Positions 1-5,841 of a DNA stretch of 6,880 nucleotides are shown piece by piece. Below the pieces are notes generated by a model. It was given only the letters and a program-made list of their open reading frames with translations. It ran no database searches and was not told the origin of the DNA. The stretch is from an uncultured Verrucomicrobiota bacterium. GTDB lineage: Bacteria > Verrucomicrobiota > Kiritimatiellia > RFP12 > UBA1067. A program made the translations under genes and the position numbers. How positions within the stretch are numbered: the stretch's first letter is position 1; each line of letters begins with the position of its first letter. The stretch is taken from the NCBI GenBank assembly GCA_937901395.1, contig CALCDB010000145.1:1-6880 (forward strand). Reading direction: 5' to 3'.

Positions 1-1
1 G

Positions 2-409
2 GCGCTGGACGGCGTGCCCCCGACGCTGCCGGGGCTCCTCAAGGCCCAGCGCACGCAGGAGAAGGCCGCGCGCGTCGGCTTCGACTGGAAGGACGCGAAC
101 GGCCCGATGGCGAAGATGCGCGAGGAGCTCGGCGAACTCGAGGCGGCAATCGCTGCGCGCGTCTCGAAGAAGCCGTCCGATTCCGAGGCGGTGAAGGACG
201 AACTGGGCGACGTGCTCTTCTCGGCGTGCAACCTGGCGCGCCATCTCGGCGTGGACGCCGAGAGCGCGCTTGAGGGCGCGACGGCGAAGTTCACTCGCCG
301 CTTCCGCACGGTCGAGCAGGCGGCCAAGTCCCAGGGACGCGACCTCAAGGCGATGTCGCTTGACGAGATGGACGCGCTCTGGAACGCGGCCAAGAAGGAG
401 ACGGAATGA
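2..409 (+). CDS. mazG: MazG nucleoside triphosphate pyrophosphohydrolase, C-terminal part (5' end outside window)
   Basis: MazG hydrolyses (d)NTPs to (d)NMP and pyrophosphate in the cytoplasm, cleaning the nucleotide pool and affecting (p)ppGpp stress signalling. The frame is open from base 2, so 135 residues of the C-terminal domain are present and the N-terminal domain lies upstream. The visible part opens with the linker typical of full-length MazG (LDGVPPTLPGLLKAQ), followed by EKAARVGFDW. The metal-binding motif EExxE is at residues 41-45 of this fragment and its partner ExxD at 67-70 (DELGDVLF), then NLARHLGVDAE and KFTRRFRTVE, all as in E. coli MazG. A GTG at 14 could in principle start translation, but the homology runs upstream of it, so I read this as a partial gene. 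Its TGA overlaps the ATG of the next gene by 4 bases. Identification is firm. Confidence 0.95.
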   Translation, partial: ALDGVPPTLPGLLKAQRTQEKAARVGFDWKDANGPMAKMREELGELEAAIAARVSKKPSDSEAVKDELGDVLFSACNLARHLGVDAESALEGATAKFTRRFRTVEQAAKSQGRDLKAMSLDEMDALWNAAKKETE

Positions 410-2109
410 GCGCTCTTCTCGCACTTGCCCTCGCATCGGCGAATCTCACGGGCACCGTTGACTTCGGCCCGGACGGCGCAGGCGGCTACCCGGAGATCGA
501 CGTGACCGGCGTTACGGCGCCGACGAGGATTCGCGTCGTCTACGCAACCCATCCGGATGGTCTGGGCGAGAAGGGCGACTTCTGGCACGAGACGAGGGCG
601 ACCTACCTGGGGCCGGAGGTCTGGCTGCCGATCCTGCCGGCCAATACGGATCGCTTCGATGTCTTCGAAGTCGTCTCCAACGGCACCTATCGGGCGCCGC
701 TTGCGCAGGGGCTCGTGCGCTATGCGAAATGGACGGCGGAGACCGGCGCATGTCCCCCGAGCGAAGCAGGCGACAGGCGGGGGGCAAGGGTCGCGGCGCT
801 TCGCCTCGTGAACGACGGCATCCATTCCGAAGAAGAAGTCGTCGGCTCCTTCGCCTGTTCGGACGAGCGGCTGAACGGCATCTGGAAGGCCAGCGTCCGA
901 ACCTGCCAGCTCGCGGCGATTCCAGGGCGCACGCACCCCCTCCGCGTCTGCGGGGTTCATACGAATGCGCTGCTGGCTCCCATGCGGCCGTATCTTTCGG
1001 ACGGTGCCAAGCGCGATCGACTCGTCTGGAGCGGGGACTTGTGGTGGGCGCAGCGGAACATGTACGTCGCCTTTTCTCCCCGAAGCCCGTACATGCCCGG
1101 CTCGATTCGCATGCTGGCCGACAGCCAGCTCCCCTGCGGCTACATTCAGGCGGCCCCGTTTCCCGAAGACCATGCGCCGTTCGGGGACGGCGCATGGGGG
1201 CATTTCGGCTCAGACGAATTCGCCGCGTGGTTCGTGCCGGTTCTGCATGACCACGTGCTGCACACGGGCGACCTCGACTTGGCGAAGGAACAGCTGGGCG
1301 CCGTTCGCCGGCTCCTGACGTATCTGGCCGGGCAGATCGACGGCGAGGGGCTTTTCCAGCAGCGTCGGGAGACGTGCAAGGGCGCGGTCGGGCTGACCTT
1401 CGGCGCCAGGTCGCTTCACCATCGCGCATACATGCAGATTCTCCTCTGGAAGGCCTGGCGCGATGCGGCCGAGCTGGCGAGCTGGCTTGGCGAGGAGAAC
1501 TCCTGCCGCGAATGGGCGGCGCGGGCGGACTTTCTCGCGGCGGTTGCGCGGAAGTTCTTCTGGGACGAAAAGAAGGGCGGTTTCGTCATGTCGCTGGAAC
1601 AGCGTGACCGCTGCAGGGAGTCCAACCAGCTGGCGACGTCGTTCCGCTTCGTCACCGCACAGGAGGCGCAGACGGTGTTTGCGTCGCACGCTCGCCACAG
1701 GCACGGCAAGTTCCAGGCGCTCTCCGTGCGCGGCGCCTTCGAATACGGCGAACCGGAGAAGGCCCTCGCCTGGCTTTTCGAGCACAACTGGCATCGCGTC
1801 TTGGAGCCCGAGTGGAAAGGCCTCCGCACGACGCAGGAATGCATGAACCTGATTCGCAAGGGCTGGGGCGATGAGGCCCATCCCGACACGGCGATGGCCG
1901 GCATTCTCTCGAACTACGTGCTGGGCGTGGTGCCGGTGAAGCCGGGCTTCGCCGAGTTCCGCTTCACGCCGCCCGACTGCTCGCTGGCGTTCGCCTCAGG
2001 AACCGTTCCGACGCCCCGCGGAAACATCGTCGCACGCTGGGAGCGCGGCAGCGACGGCAAGATCGTTCGCCACCTGAAATGTCCGGCGGGAACGCGCTGC
2101 GTGCCGTGA
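406..2109 (+). CDS. GH78-like alpha-L-rhamnosidase (short form)
   Basis: This 567-residue protein probably removes terminal alpha-L-rhamnose from glycans or glycosides. The (alpha/alpha)6-barrel begins around residue 145 with GSFACSDERLNGIWKAS, typical of GH78. The hallmark catalytic loop at 199-211 reads DGAKRDRLVWSGD: Asp199, Asp204 and Asp211 have the same spacing as the catalytic acidic residues of Bacillus RhaB (Asp, Glu, Asp), with Asp replacing Glu in the middle. LRTTQE at 473-478 probably supplies the general base Glu478. The C-terminal beta domain starts near YVLGVVPVKPGFAEFRFTPP (504-523). GH78 enzymes are often 700-1000 residues, so N-terminal accessory domains are reduced here to about 140 residues. 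The N-terminus (MSALLALALASA) is hydrophobic but lacks a basic residue, so secretion is uncertain. The ATG overlaps the mazG stop (ATGA). Family assignment is good; substrate is inferred. Confidence 0.82.
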   Translation: MSALLALALASANLTGTVDFGPDGAGGYPEIDVTGVTAPTRIRVVYATHPDGLGEKGDFWHETRATYLGPEVWLPILPANTDRFDVFEVVSNGTYRAPLAQGLVRYAKWTAETGACPPSEAGDRRGARVAALRLVNDGIHSEEEVVGSFACSDERLNGIWKASVRTCQLAAIPGRTHPLRVCGVHTNALLAPMRPYLSDGAKRDRLVWSGDLWWAQRNMYVAFSPRSPYMPGSIRMLADSQLPCGYIQAAPFPEDHAPFGDGAWGHFGSDEFAAWFVPVLHDHVLHTGDLDLAKEQLGAVRRLLTYLAGQIDGEGLFQQRRETCKGAVGLTFGARSLHHRAYMQILLWKAWRDAAELASWLGEENSCREWAARADFLAAVARKFFWDEKKGGFVMSLEQRDRCRESNQLATSFRFVTAQEAQTVFASHARHRHGKFQALSVRGAFEYGEPEKALAWLFEHNWHRVLEPEWKGLRTTQECMNLIRKGWGDEAHPDTAMAGILSNYVLGVVPVKPGFAEFRFTPPDCSLAFASGTVPTPRGNIVARWERGSDGKIVRHLKCPAGTRCVP

Positions 2110-3569
2110 AAGTCGTTGCGATAGAGCCGCATGGCCTTTGCGGAGGCGTGCGTGCGGCGATCGAGACGGCGCTGAAGCAGTCGAACGTCTGGTGCCTTCA
2201 TTCGCTTGTCCACAACGAGATCGTCGTCGAGGAGCTCCGTTCGCTCGGCTACCGTTTCGTCGATCGCATCGAGGAGGTGCCCGTCGGCGAGAAGGTCGTC
2301 TTTTCGGCCCATGGCGTTTCGCCGCGCGTGCGCGAGGTCGCGCGCGAGAGAGGGCTGAAGGTGATCGACACGACCTGCCCGTTTGTCGCGCGAATGCACA
2401 AGCGGGCGCGTGACTTCGCCGTGCGCGGCCTGCCCGTTGTCGTCTTGGGCGATCCGGATCATGCGGAAGTCAAGGGCGTCCTGGGCGAATGCCCCGGCGC
2501 GACGGTCTGGAAGGACGGTCCCGTCGAGCGCGTGAAGTGCGGCCGCGGCAGAATCGGCGTCGTGAGCCAGACCACGCTGAACGCGGATGACGTCGCCCGG
2601 CGAATCGCCGAGCTGCGGGCGCGCCAGGAGGTGGAGGCGGATGTCGAGGTCTGCCCGGCCACGAAGCTGCGGCAGGACGCGGTAAGGCGCTTTCGCGGCG
2701 ATGCGGTTCTCGTGCTCGGCAGCATGGAGTCGTCCAACACGCGGCGACTGGCCGAAGTCGCCGCGGAGAAGGGCGCTCGCGTGTTCAGGGCCGGCTCGAT
2801 GGCCGAGCTGGAGCAACTTGACTTCAGCGGCGTCGGAACGCTGGGCGTGACGAGCGGGGCCTCGACGCCAGAAAGGTTCCTTATGGAAGCGTTAGGGTAT
2901 TTGCGCAATGTGCCGCAACATATCGCGATTATCATGGATGGCAATGGGCGTTGGGCAATGCAACGTGGAAAGCGGCGCGGCGAGGGACATATTGCGGGCG
3001 CGAAGACATTGGGAAACGTGTTGAAGTGGTGTGGGGATAAGGGAATTAAGTATCTTACGGTATATGCGTTTTCCACGGAGAACTGGAAGCGTCCCAAAGA
3101 AGAGGTTGATGGTTTGATGAAGCTTTTCGTTCGTATGCTCAAGTCGAAGGAAAAGGAATTCATGAAGAATCAGGTTCGGTTCCGCATGGTAGGGAGACGC
3201 GGGGATTTGTCGAAGAAGTTAATCGACACGATTGAGGCCTTAGAGCGCAAGACGGCGCATTTCGAGCGGGAGTTCATCGCCGCGATTAGCTATGGCGGCA
3301 GGGCGGAGATCATCGATGCGATAAATCGCATCAAGGGGCCGGTAACGGAAGAGACATTTCGCAATTATCTGTATGCGCCAGATGTGCCCGACCCTGATTT
3401 GATAATCAGGACAAGCGGAGAGATACGCACATCCAATTTTCTTTTATGGGAAAGCGCATATAGCGAATATTATTTTACCGATGTTCTTTGGCCAGACTTT
3501 TCAGAGGAGGAATTAGATAAGGCACTTTTGGAATATGCCAGCAGGCATCGACGCAAAGGAGGAATATAA
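2106..3569 (+). CDS. ispH-uppS: Fused IspH (HMBPP reductase) and UppS (undecaprenyl diphosphate synthase)
   Basis: One 487-residue frame carries two complete isoprenoid enzymes. Residues 1-267 are IspH, the [4Fe-4S] enzyme making IPP and DMAPP from HMBPP: cluster cysteines Cys12 (GLCGGV), Cys91 (DTTCPFV) and Cys183 (VEVCPATKLRQ), plus His36 (VHN), His69 (SAHGVSP), His119 with Glu121 (HAEV), SQTTLN and SSN at 209-211. It ends with the usual TSGASTPE. From about residue 269 the protein is UppS: IIMDGNGRW with catalytic Asp278, FSTENWKRP (322-330), SYGGR (395-399), LIIRTSGE, and SEYYFTDVLWPDF near the end. The GTG at 2106 is chosen because it overlaps the previous stop (GTGA) and puts MKVVAIEPHGLCGGV at the normal IspH N-terminus. 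An ATG at 2079 would add nine unsupported residues. No stop separates the halves. Codon use changes sharply at the join, and an internal start at 2883 could yield free UppS. Confidence 0.9.
   Translation: MKVVAIEPHGLCGGVRAAIETALKQSNVWCLHSLVHNEIVVEELRSLGYRFVDRIEEVPVGEKVVFSAHGVSPRVREVARERGLKVIDTTCPFVARMHKRARDFAVRGLPVVVLGDPDHAEVKGVLGECPGATVWKDGPVERVKCGRGRIGVVSQTTLNADDVARRIAELRARQEVEADVEVCPATKLRQDAVRRFRGDAVLVLGSMESSNTRRLAEVAAEKGARVFRAGSMAELEQLDFSGVGTLGVTSGASTPERFLMEALGYLRNVPQHIAIIMDGNGRWAMQRGKRRGEGHIAGAKTLGNVLKWCGDKGIKYLTVYAFSTENWKRPKEEVDGLMKLFVRMLKSKEKEFMKNQVRFRMVGRRGDLSKKLIDTIEALERKTAHFEREFIAAISYGGRAEIIDAINRIKGPVTEETFRNYLYAPDVPDPDLIIRTSGEIRTSNFLLWESAYSEYYFTDVLWPDFSEEELDKALLEYASRHRRKGGI
2872..2885 (+). 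promoter_or_regulatory. Candidate internal ribosome binding site and ATG for free UppS
   Basis: AAAGG at 2872-2876 lies 6 bases before an in-frame ATG at 2883-2885. From this ATG the product begins MEALGYLRNVPQHIAIIMDG, which resembles the N-terminus of ordinary short UppS proteins and would be 228 residues long. The site may therefore be the original uppS start retained inside the fusion, giving free UppS as well as the fused protein. Sequence support is a reasonable Shine-Dalgarno match and spacing only; use in the cell is inferred. Confidence 0.45.
3555..3562 (+). promoter_or_regulatory. Strong ribosome binding site fixing the dsbD start
   Basis: AAAGGAGG, a near-perfect Shine-Dalgarno sequence, sits 8 bases before the ATG at 3571 and inside the last codons of uppS. 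It rules against the in-frame upstream ATG at 3535, which has no such site and would place extra residues before an otherwise normal signal peptide. Confidence 0.85.
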
Positions 3570-3570
3570 G

Positions 3571-4785
3571 ATGAAGAAATTATTACTATTCACAGGTTTG
3601 GCGCTATTGGCGTTTGTGGCTAAGGCCGAAATACAAATCATCGACGGAGTTAAATACGAGTGCGTCGATGGGATGTGCAGGATGATCGAGGAGGATGAAT
3701 CTGCAGCTTCAACGGAAGAAGCGGACGCGACTATTACTGGCGCGACTACGGAGGTTAGTCGGATGTGTCAAGGGTATCAGTCGGTAGAGGAAATCGTGTC
3801 GTTTTTAAAAGATGAGCAGGCGCCGTCTGTCGTTCATGGAATAAACGATTTTACCGCGCTCGCAATATTAATTATCCTATTAGGCGGTTTGATGATGAAT
3901 CTAACGCCATGTGTATTACCGATGATCCCAATCAGTTTGATGGTAATTGGCAAGTCGGCAGTGCGTGGGTTGTGGTATGGTCTTGGGATAGCGTTGGCAT
4001 ACGGGGCATTGGGTGTATTGGCGGCGATTGGCGGCATGGCGTTTGGTACGATTCAGGGCAATCCATGGTTCAACGCGGTAATTGCGGTAATCTTCATTAT
4101 TTTGGCGTTGGCGCTTTCAGGGGTGTTTTTCATAGATTTGTCGAAGAAGCGTGGTGGGCTTGCGCAAAAGAAGAGCACGATGTTGCCGTGGTTATTCGCA
4201 TTTTTCATGGGCATAATGAGCGCAATATTGGCTGGCGCATGTGTGGCGCCGATACTGATTTCGGTATTATTATTGACGGCGAAGTTGTATGCGGAAGGGA
4301 ATATGTTGGCATTGGGGCTACCATTCGTGTTGGGTATAGGCATGGCATTACCTTGGCCATTCCTCGGAGCGGGGATGCAGGTATTGCCAAAGCCAGGAAC
4401 GTGGATGAAGTGGGTGAACAATATCTTTGCGATAATCGTATTGGGCTTCGCCGCTTGGTATGGATATCTCGCATATCGCGGGTTTACTGAAAATGGTGGC
4501 GCGCAGAATCAAGTTGCGCAGGAAGATGGGGTATTGGTAGCCACGCCGGAGAATTTTGACGAGGTTCTTAAGAGCGCAAAGCGTCCGGTGTTTGTTGATT
4601 GTTGGGCTACGTGGTGCAAGAATTGCTCGGCGATGGAGAGTAAGGTGTTTACCGATAGTGCGGTAAAAGAGGCGCTCAAGCCATTTACGGTAATTAAGAT
4701 GCAGGCGGAGAACATGAAAGAGTTGAAGGCGCTTGAGGGCTTTCATGATATTCAGGGGTTGCCTGCGTTTGTGATTTTCGAGTGA
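3571..4785 (+). CDS. dsbD: DsbD-type thiol:disulfide interchange protein with shortened thioredoxin tail
   Basis: This 404-residue inner-membrane protein should pass electrons from cytoplasmic thioredoxin to periplasmic thiols. A signal peptide (MKKLLLFTGLALLAFVAKA) is followed by an acidic stretch of about 70 residues with Cys31, Cys36 and Cys66, in place of the usual immunoglobulin-like DsbD alpha domain. The transmembrane beta domain spans about 94-302 and has the redox cysteines Cys113 (LTPCVLPMIP) and Cys224 (AGACVAPIL). The thioredoxin-like gamma domain follows, with CWATWCKNC (Cys349 and Cys352; extra Cys344) and the cis-proline loop GLPA at 396-399. The protein stops five residues later (FVIFE), about 30 residues short of E. 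coli DsbD, so the last strand and helix of the thioredoxin fold are missing. The uppS stop is one base upstream of the start. The tail codons contain the promoter of the next gene. Family firm; full activity uncertain. Confidence 0.88.
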   Translation: MKKLLLFTGLALLAFVAKAEIQIIDGVKYECVDGMCRMIEEDESAASTEEADATITGATTEVSRMCQGYQSVEEIVSFLKDEQAPSVVHGINDFTALAILIILLGGLMMNLTPCVLPMIPISLMVIGKSAVRGLWYGLGIALAYGALGVLAAIGGMAFGTIQGNPWFNAVIAVIFIILALALSGVFFIDLSKKRGGLAQKKSTMLPWLFAFFMGIMSAILAGACVAPILISVLLLTAKLYAEGNMLALGLPFVLGIGMALPWPFLGAGMQVLPKPGTWMKWVNNIFAIIVLGFAAWYGYLAYRGFTENGGAQNQVAQEDGVLVATPENFDEVLKSAKRPVFVDCWATWCKNCSAMESKVFTDSAVKEALKPFTVIKMQAENMKELKALEGFHDIQGLPAFVIFE

Positions 4786-4797
4786 ATTTGATATAAT
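4769..4797 (+). promoter_or_regulatory. Extended -10 promoter for the ferredoxin-exporter genes
   Basis: A perfect TATAAT at 4792-4797 is preceded by TG one base upstream (TGATATAAT), the extended -10 form. A 4-of-6 match to the -35 consensus, TTGTGA, is at 4769-4774 with a 17-base spacer. The -35 box and the dsbD stop codon overlap this element, so it starts within the end of dsbD. Transcription would begin near 4804, leaving a leader of about 34 bases before the ferredoxin ATG. Read by eye as a sigma-70-type promoter; not tested. Confidence 0.7.
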
Positions 4798-4804
4798 TTC
4801 ACTC
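4780..4804. promoter_or_regulatory. Inverted repeat around the -10 box, possible operator
   Basis: GAGTGAA at 4780-4786 is exactly mirrored by TTCACTC at 4798-4804, with 11 bases between that contain the -10 box. The dyad is centred on the promoter, so a dimeric repressor bound here would block RNA polymerase. A hairpin is also possible but no U-run follows, so a terminator is unlikely. I cannot assign a regulator family: the half-sites do not match the usual SmtB/ArsR spacing, nor a complete FNR box. Confidence 0.5.
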
Positions 4805-4816
4805 GTCTTGCAAGAC
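4805..4816. promoter_or_regulatory. Perfect 12-base palindrome at the predicted transcription start
   Basis: GTCTTGCAAGAC is fully self-complementary and begins where transcription should start, directly abutting the inverted repeat over the -10 box. As RNA it could form only a 4-pair stem with a 4-base loop, so a DNA-binding operator is more plausible than a terminator or structured leader. Function is inferred from position. Confidence 0.45.
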
Positions 4817-4824
4817 AAAAAGAA

Positions 4825-4830
4825 AAGGAG
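4825..4830 (+). promoter_or_regulatory. Ribosome binding site of the ferredoxin
   Basis: AAGGAG lies 7 bases before the ATG at 4838, in an A-rich unstructured leader. It sets the start at the residue (MAHKIQADKC) where ferredoxins of this type begin, and excludes an upstream in-frame TTG at 4808 that would add a lysine-rich leader overlapping the palindrome. Confidence 0.8.
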
Positions 4831-4837
4831 AAAAATA

Positions 4838-5008
4838 ATGGCACATAAGATTCAGGCTGATAAGTGCGTTGGCTGCGGATGTTGCAAGGATGCTTGCCCT
4901 GCTGAAGCGATCTCTGAGGGTAATCCCTACACGATCGATGCGGATAAGTGCGTCGATTGCGGTGCGTGCGCGGCGCAGTGTCCAAACGAAGCTATTGCTC
5001 AGGCGTGA
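4838..5008 (+). CDS. Small 2[4Fe-4S] bacterial ferredoxin
   Basis: This 56-residue soluble electron carrier has the classic two-cluster layout. The first motif is CVGCGCCKDACP, with ligands Cys10, Cys13, Cys16 and Cys20 and an additional Cys15. The second is CVDCGACAAQCP, with Cys38, Cys41, Cys44 and Cys48. Length matches clostridial-type ferredoxins of about 55-60 residues. Such proteins carry low-potential electrons between cytoplasmic oxidoreductases; the partner here is unknown. The gene has its own promoter and a strong ribosome binding site, and its stop codon overlaps the GTG start of the metal exporter (GTGA), so the two are probably made together. IspH, encoded upstream, also needs low-potential electrons, so this ferredoxin could be a donor, but that is speculation. 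Identification is firm. Confidence 0.95.
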   Translation: MAHKIQADKCVGCGCCKDACPAEAISEGNPYTIDADKCVDCGACAAQCPNEAIAQA

Positions 5009-5841
5009 TAGAGTTCGTCAAAGAAACCCTGTTGCTGCTTCCATTTCTCTTCGTGACATATCTTGTCCTTGAGACGATAGAGGCGCATACGGGTGGTGCG
5101 CTCGGGAGATTTCTCGAGCGCACGCGTTCTGTGGGGCCGGCTGCTGGCGCGATCGCCGGGGCGGTTCCGCAGTGCGGAGTATCGGCGGCGGCGGCCTCAT
5201 TGTATGCGGGCGGGGTAATAACGGTGGGGACGTTGATAGCGGTGTTTCTTTCCACATCGGATGAATTATTGCCGGTATTGATATCGAAGCGGGCGTCGTC
5301 GGTATTGATGTTGAAGATTGTGGGAATCAAGGTGGTGGCGGCTTTGGCGATAGGGTTCGTAATTAATGGTTTGTTGGTGGCGGTTCGTCATATGCGGCGC
5401 GAAGTATCGGTGCATGAGCTTTGCGAGCATAGCCATTGCGGGTGTCATGAGCACAAGGGCGTGCTTGTTCCCGCGCTTATTCATACGCTGGAAATATTCG
5501 TGTTTATCGTGATAATTTCCGGCGCGATTGAATTATGCATGCATTATTTTGGCAGTGATTGTCTTCAAAGTTTGCGTCTAACCAAGCCATATATCGGGGA
5601 GTTGGCGGCGGGGGCATTGGGGCTGATACCCAATTGTGCGGTCTCGGTAGCCGGGGCGGATCTTTATATGGAGAATGCGATGTCGTCTGGGGCGTTGATG
5701 GCGTCTTCCTTTACGGGATCGGGCTTGGGGTTGTTAGTGCTTTTTAGAACCAATCGTAATTTGAAAGAGAATTTGATGATACTCGTGACGATTTATGTAA
5801 TCGGGGTGTTATTGGGCATCCTAACTGGTAATTTGATATGA
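5005..5841 (+). CDS. PF11449-type putative heavy-metal (arsenic/manganese) exporter
   Basis: A 278-residue polytopic inner-membrane protein, recognised as the family annotated as putative 10TM heavy-metal exporter, arsenic efflux protein or putative manganese transporter. It has two related halves: the first carries GAIAGAVPQCGVSAAAASLY (Pro55, Cys57) and the second GALGLIPNCAVSVAGADLY (Pro209, Cys211), each starting a re-entrant or membrane segment. The C-terminal stretch LVLFRTNRNLKENL (245-258) is strongly family-like. Between the halves is a soluble loop with eight His or Cys residues in 137-150 (HELCEHSHCGCHEH), a likely metal-binding site. GTG at 5005 is the start because it overlaps the ferredoxin stop and gives a short N-terminus leading straight into the first membrane segment. 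The stop overlaps the next ATG. The exported ion is unknown; family assignment is good. Confidence 0.82.
   Translation: MIEFVKETLLLLPFLFVTYLVLETIEAHTGGALGRFLERTRSVGPAAGAIAGAVPQCGVSAAAASLYAGGVITVGTLIAVFLSTSDELLPVLISKRASSVLMLKIVGIKVVAALAIGFVINGLLVAVRHMRREVSVHELCEHSHCGCHEHKGVLVPALIHTLEIFVFIVIISGAIELCMHYFGSDCLQSLRLTKPYIGELAAGALGLIPNCAVSVAGADLYMENAMSSGALMASSFTGSGLGLLVLFRTNRNLKENLMILVTIYVIGVLLGILTGNLI

Noticed and set aside
512..1429. Long open frame of about 305 codons on the - strand
   Set aside because: It lies opposite the rhamnosidase gene in GC-rich DNA, its translation is Arg/Pro/Ser/Ala-rich without any recognisable domain, and the + strand product has clear GH78 motifs.
1914..2816. Long open frame of about 300 codons on the - strand across the GH78/ispH junction
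   Set aside because: It is the complement of IspH codons with strong family motifs on the + strand; composition-driven shadow frame.
3909..4490. Frame of about 190 codons on the + strand inside dsbD
   Set aside because: Trp/Gly/Ile-rich out-of-frame reading of the transmembrane region of dsbD with no ribosome binding site or known motif.
4786..4806. FNR-type box (TTGAT half-site at the -10)
   Set aside because: Only the left half matches; the expected ATCAA partner is absent.
4780..4816. Rho-independent terminator after dsbD
   Set aside because: The inverted repeats could fold weakly, but no run of T follows on either strand; the downstream bases are A-rich and hold the ribosome binding site.
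4783..4837. Frameshift hiding the missing DsbD tail
   Set aside because: Reading on in the other two frames after 4782 gives no thioredoxin-like ending; one frame stops near 4796 and the other runs into the ferredoxin.
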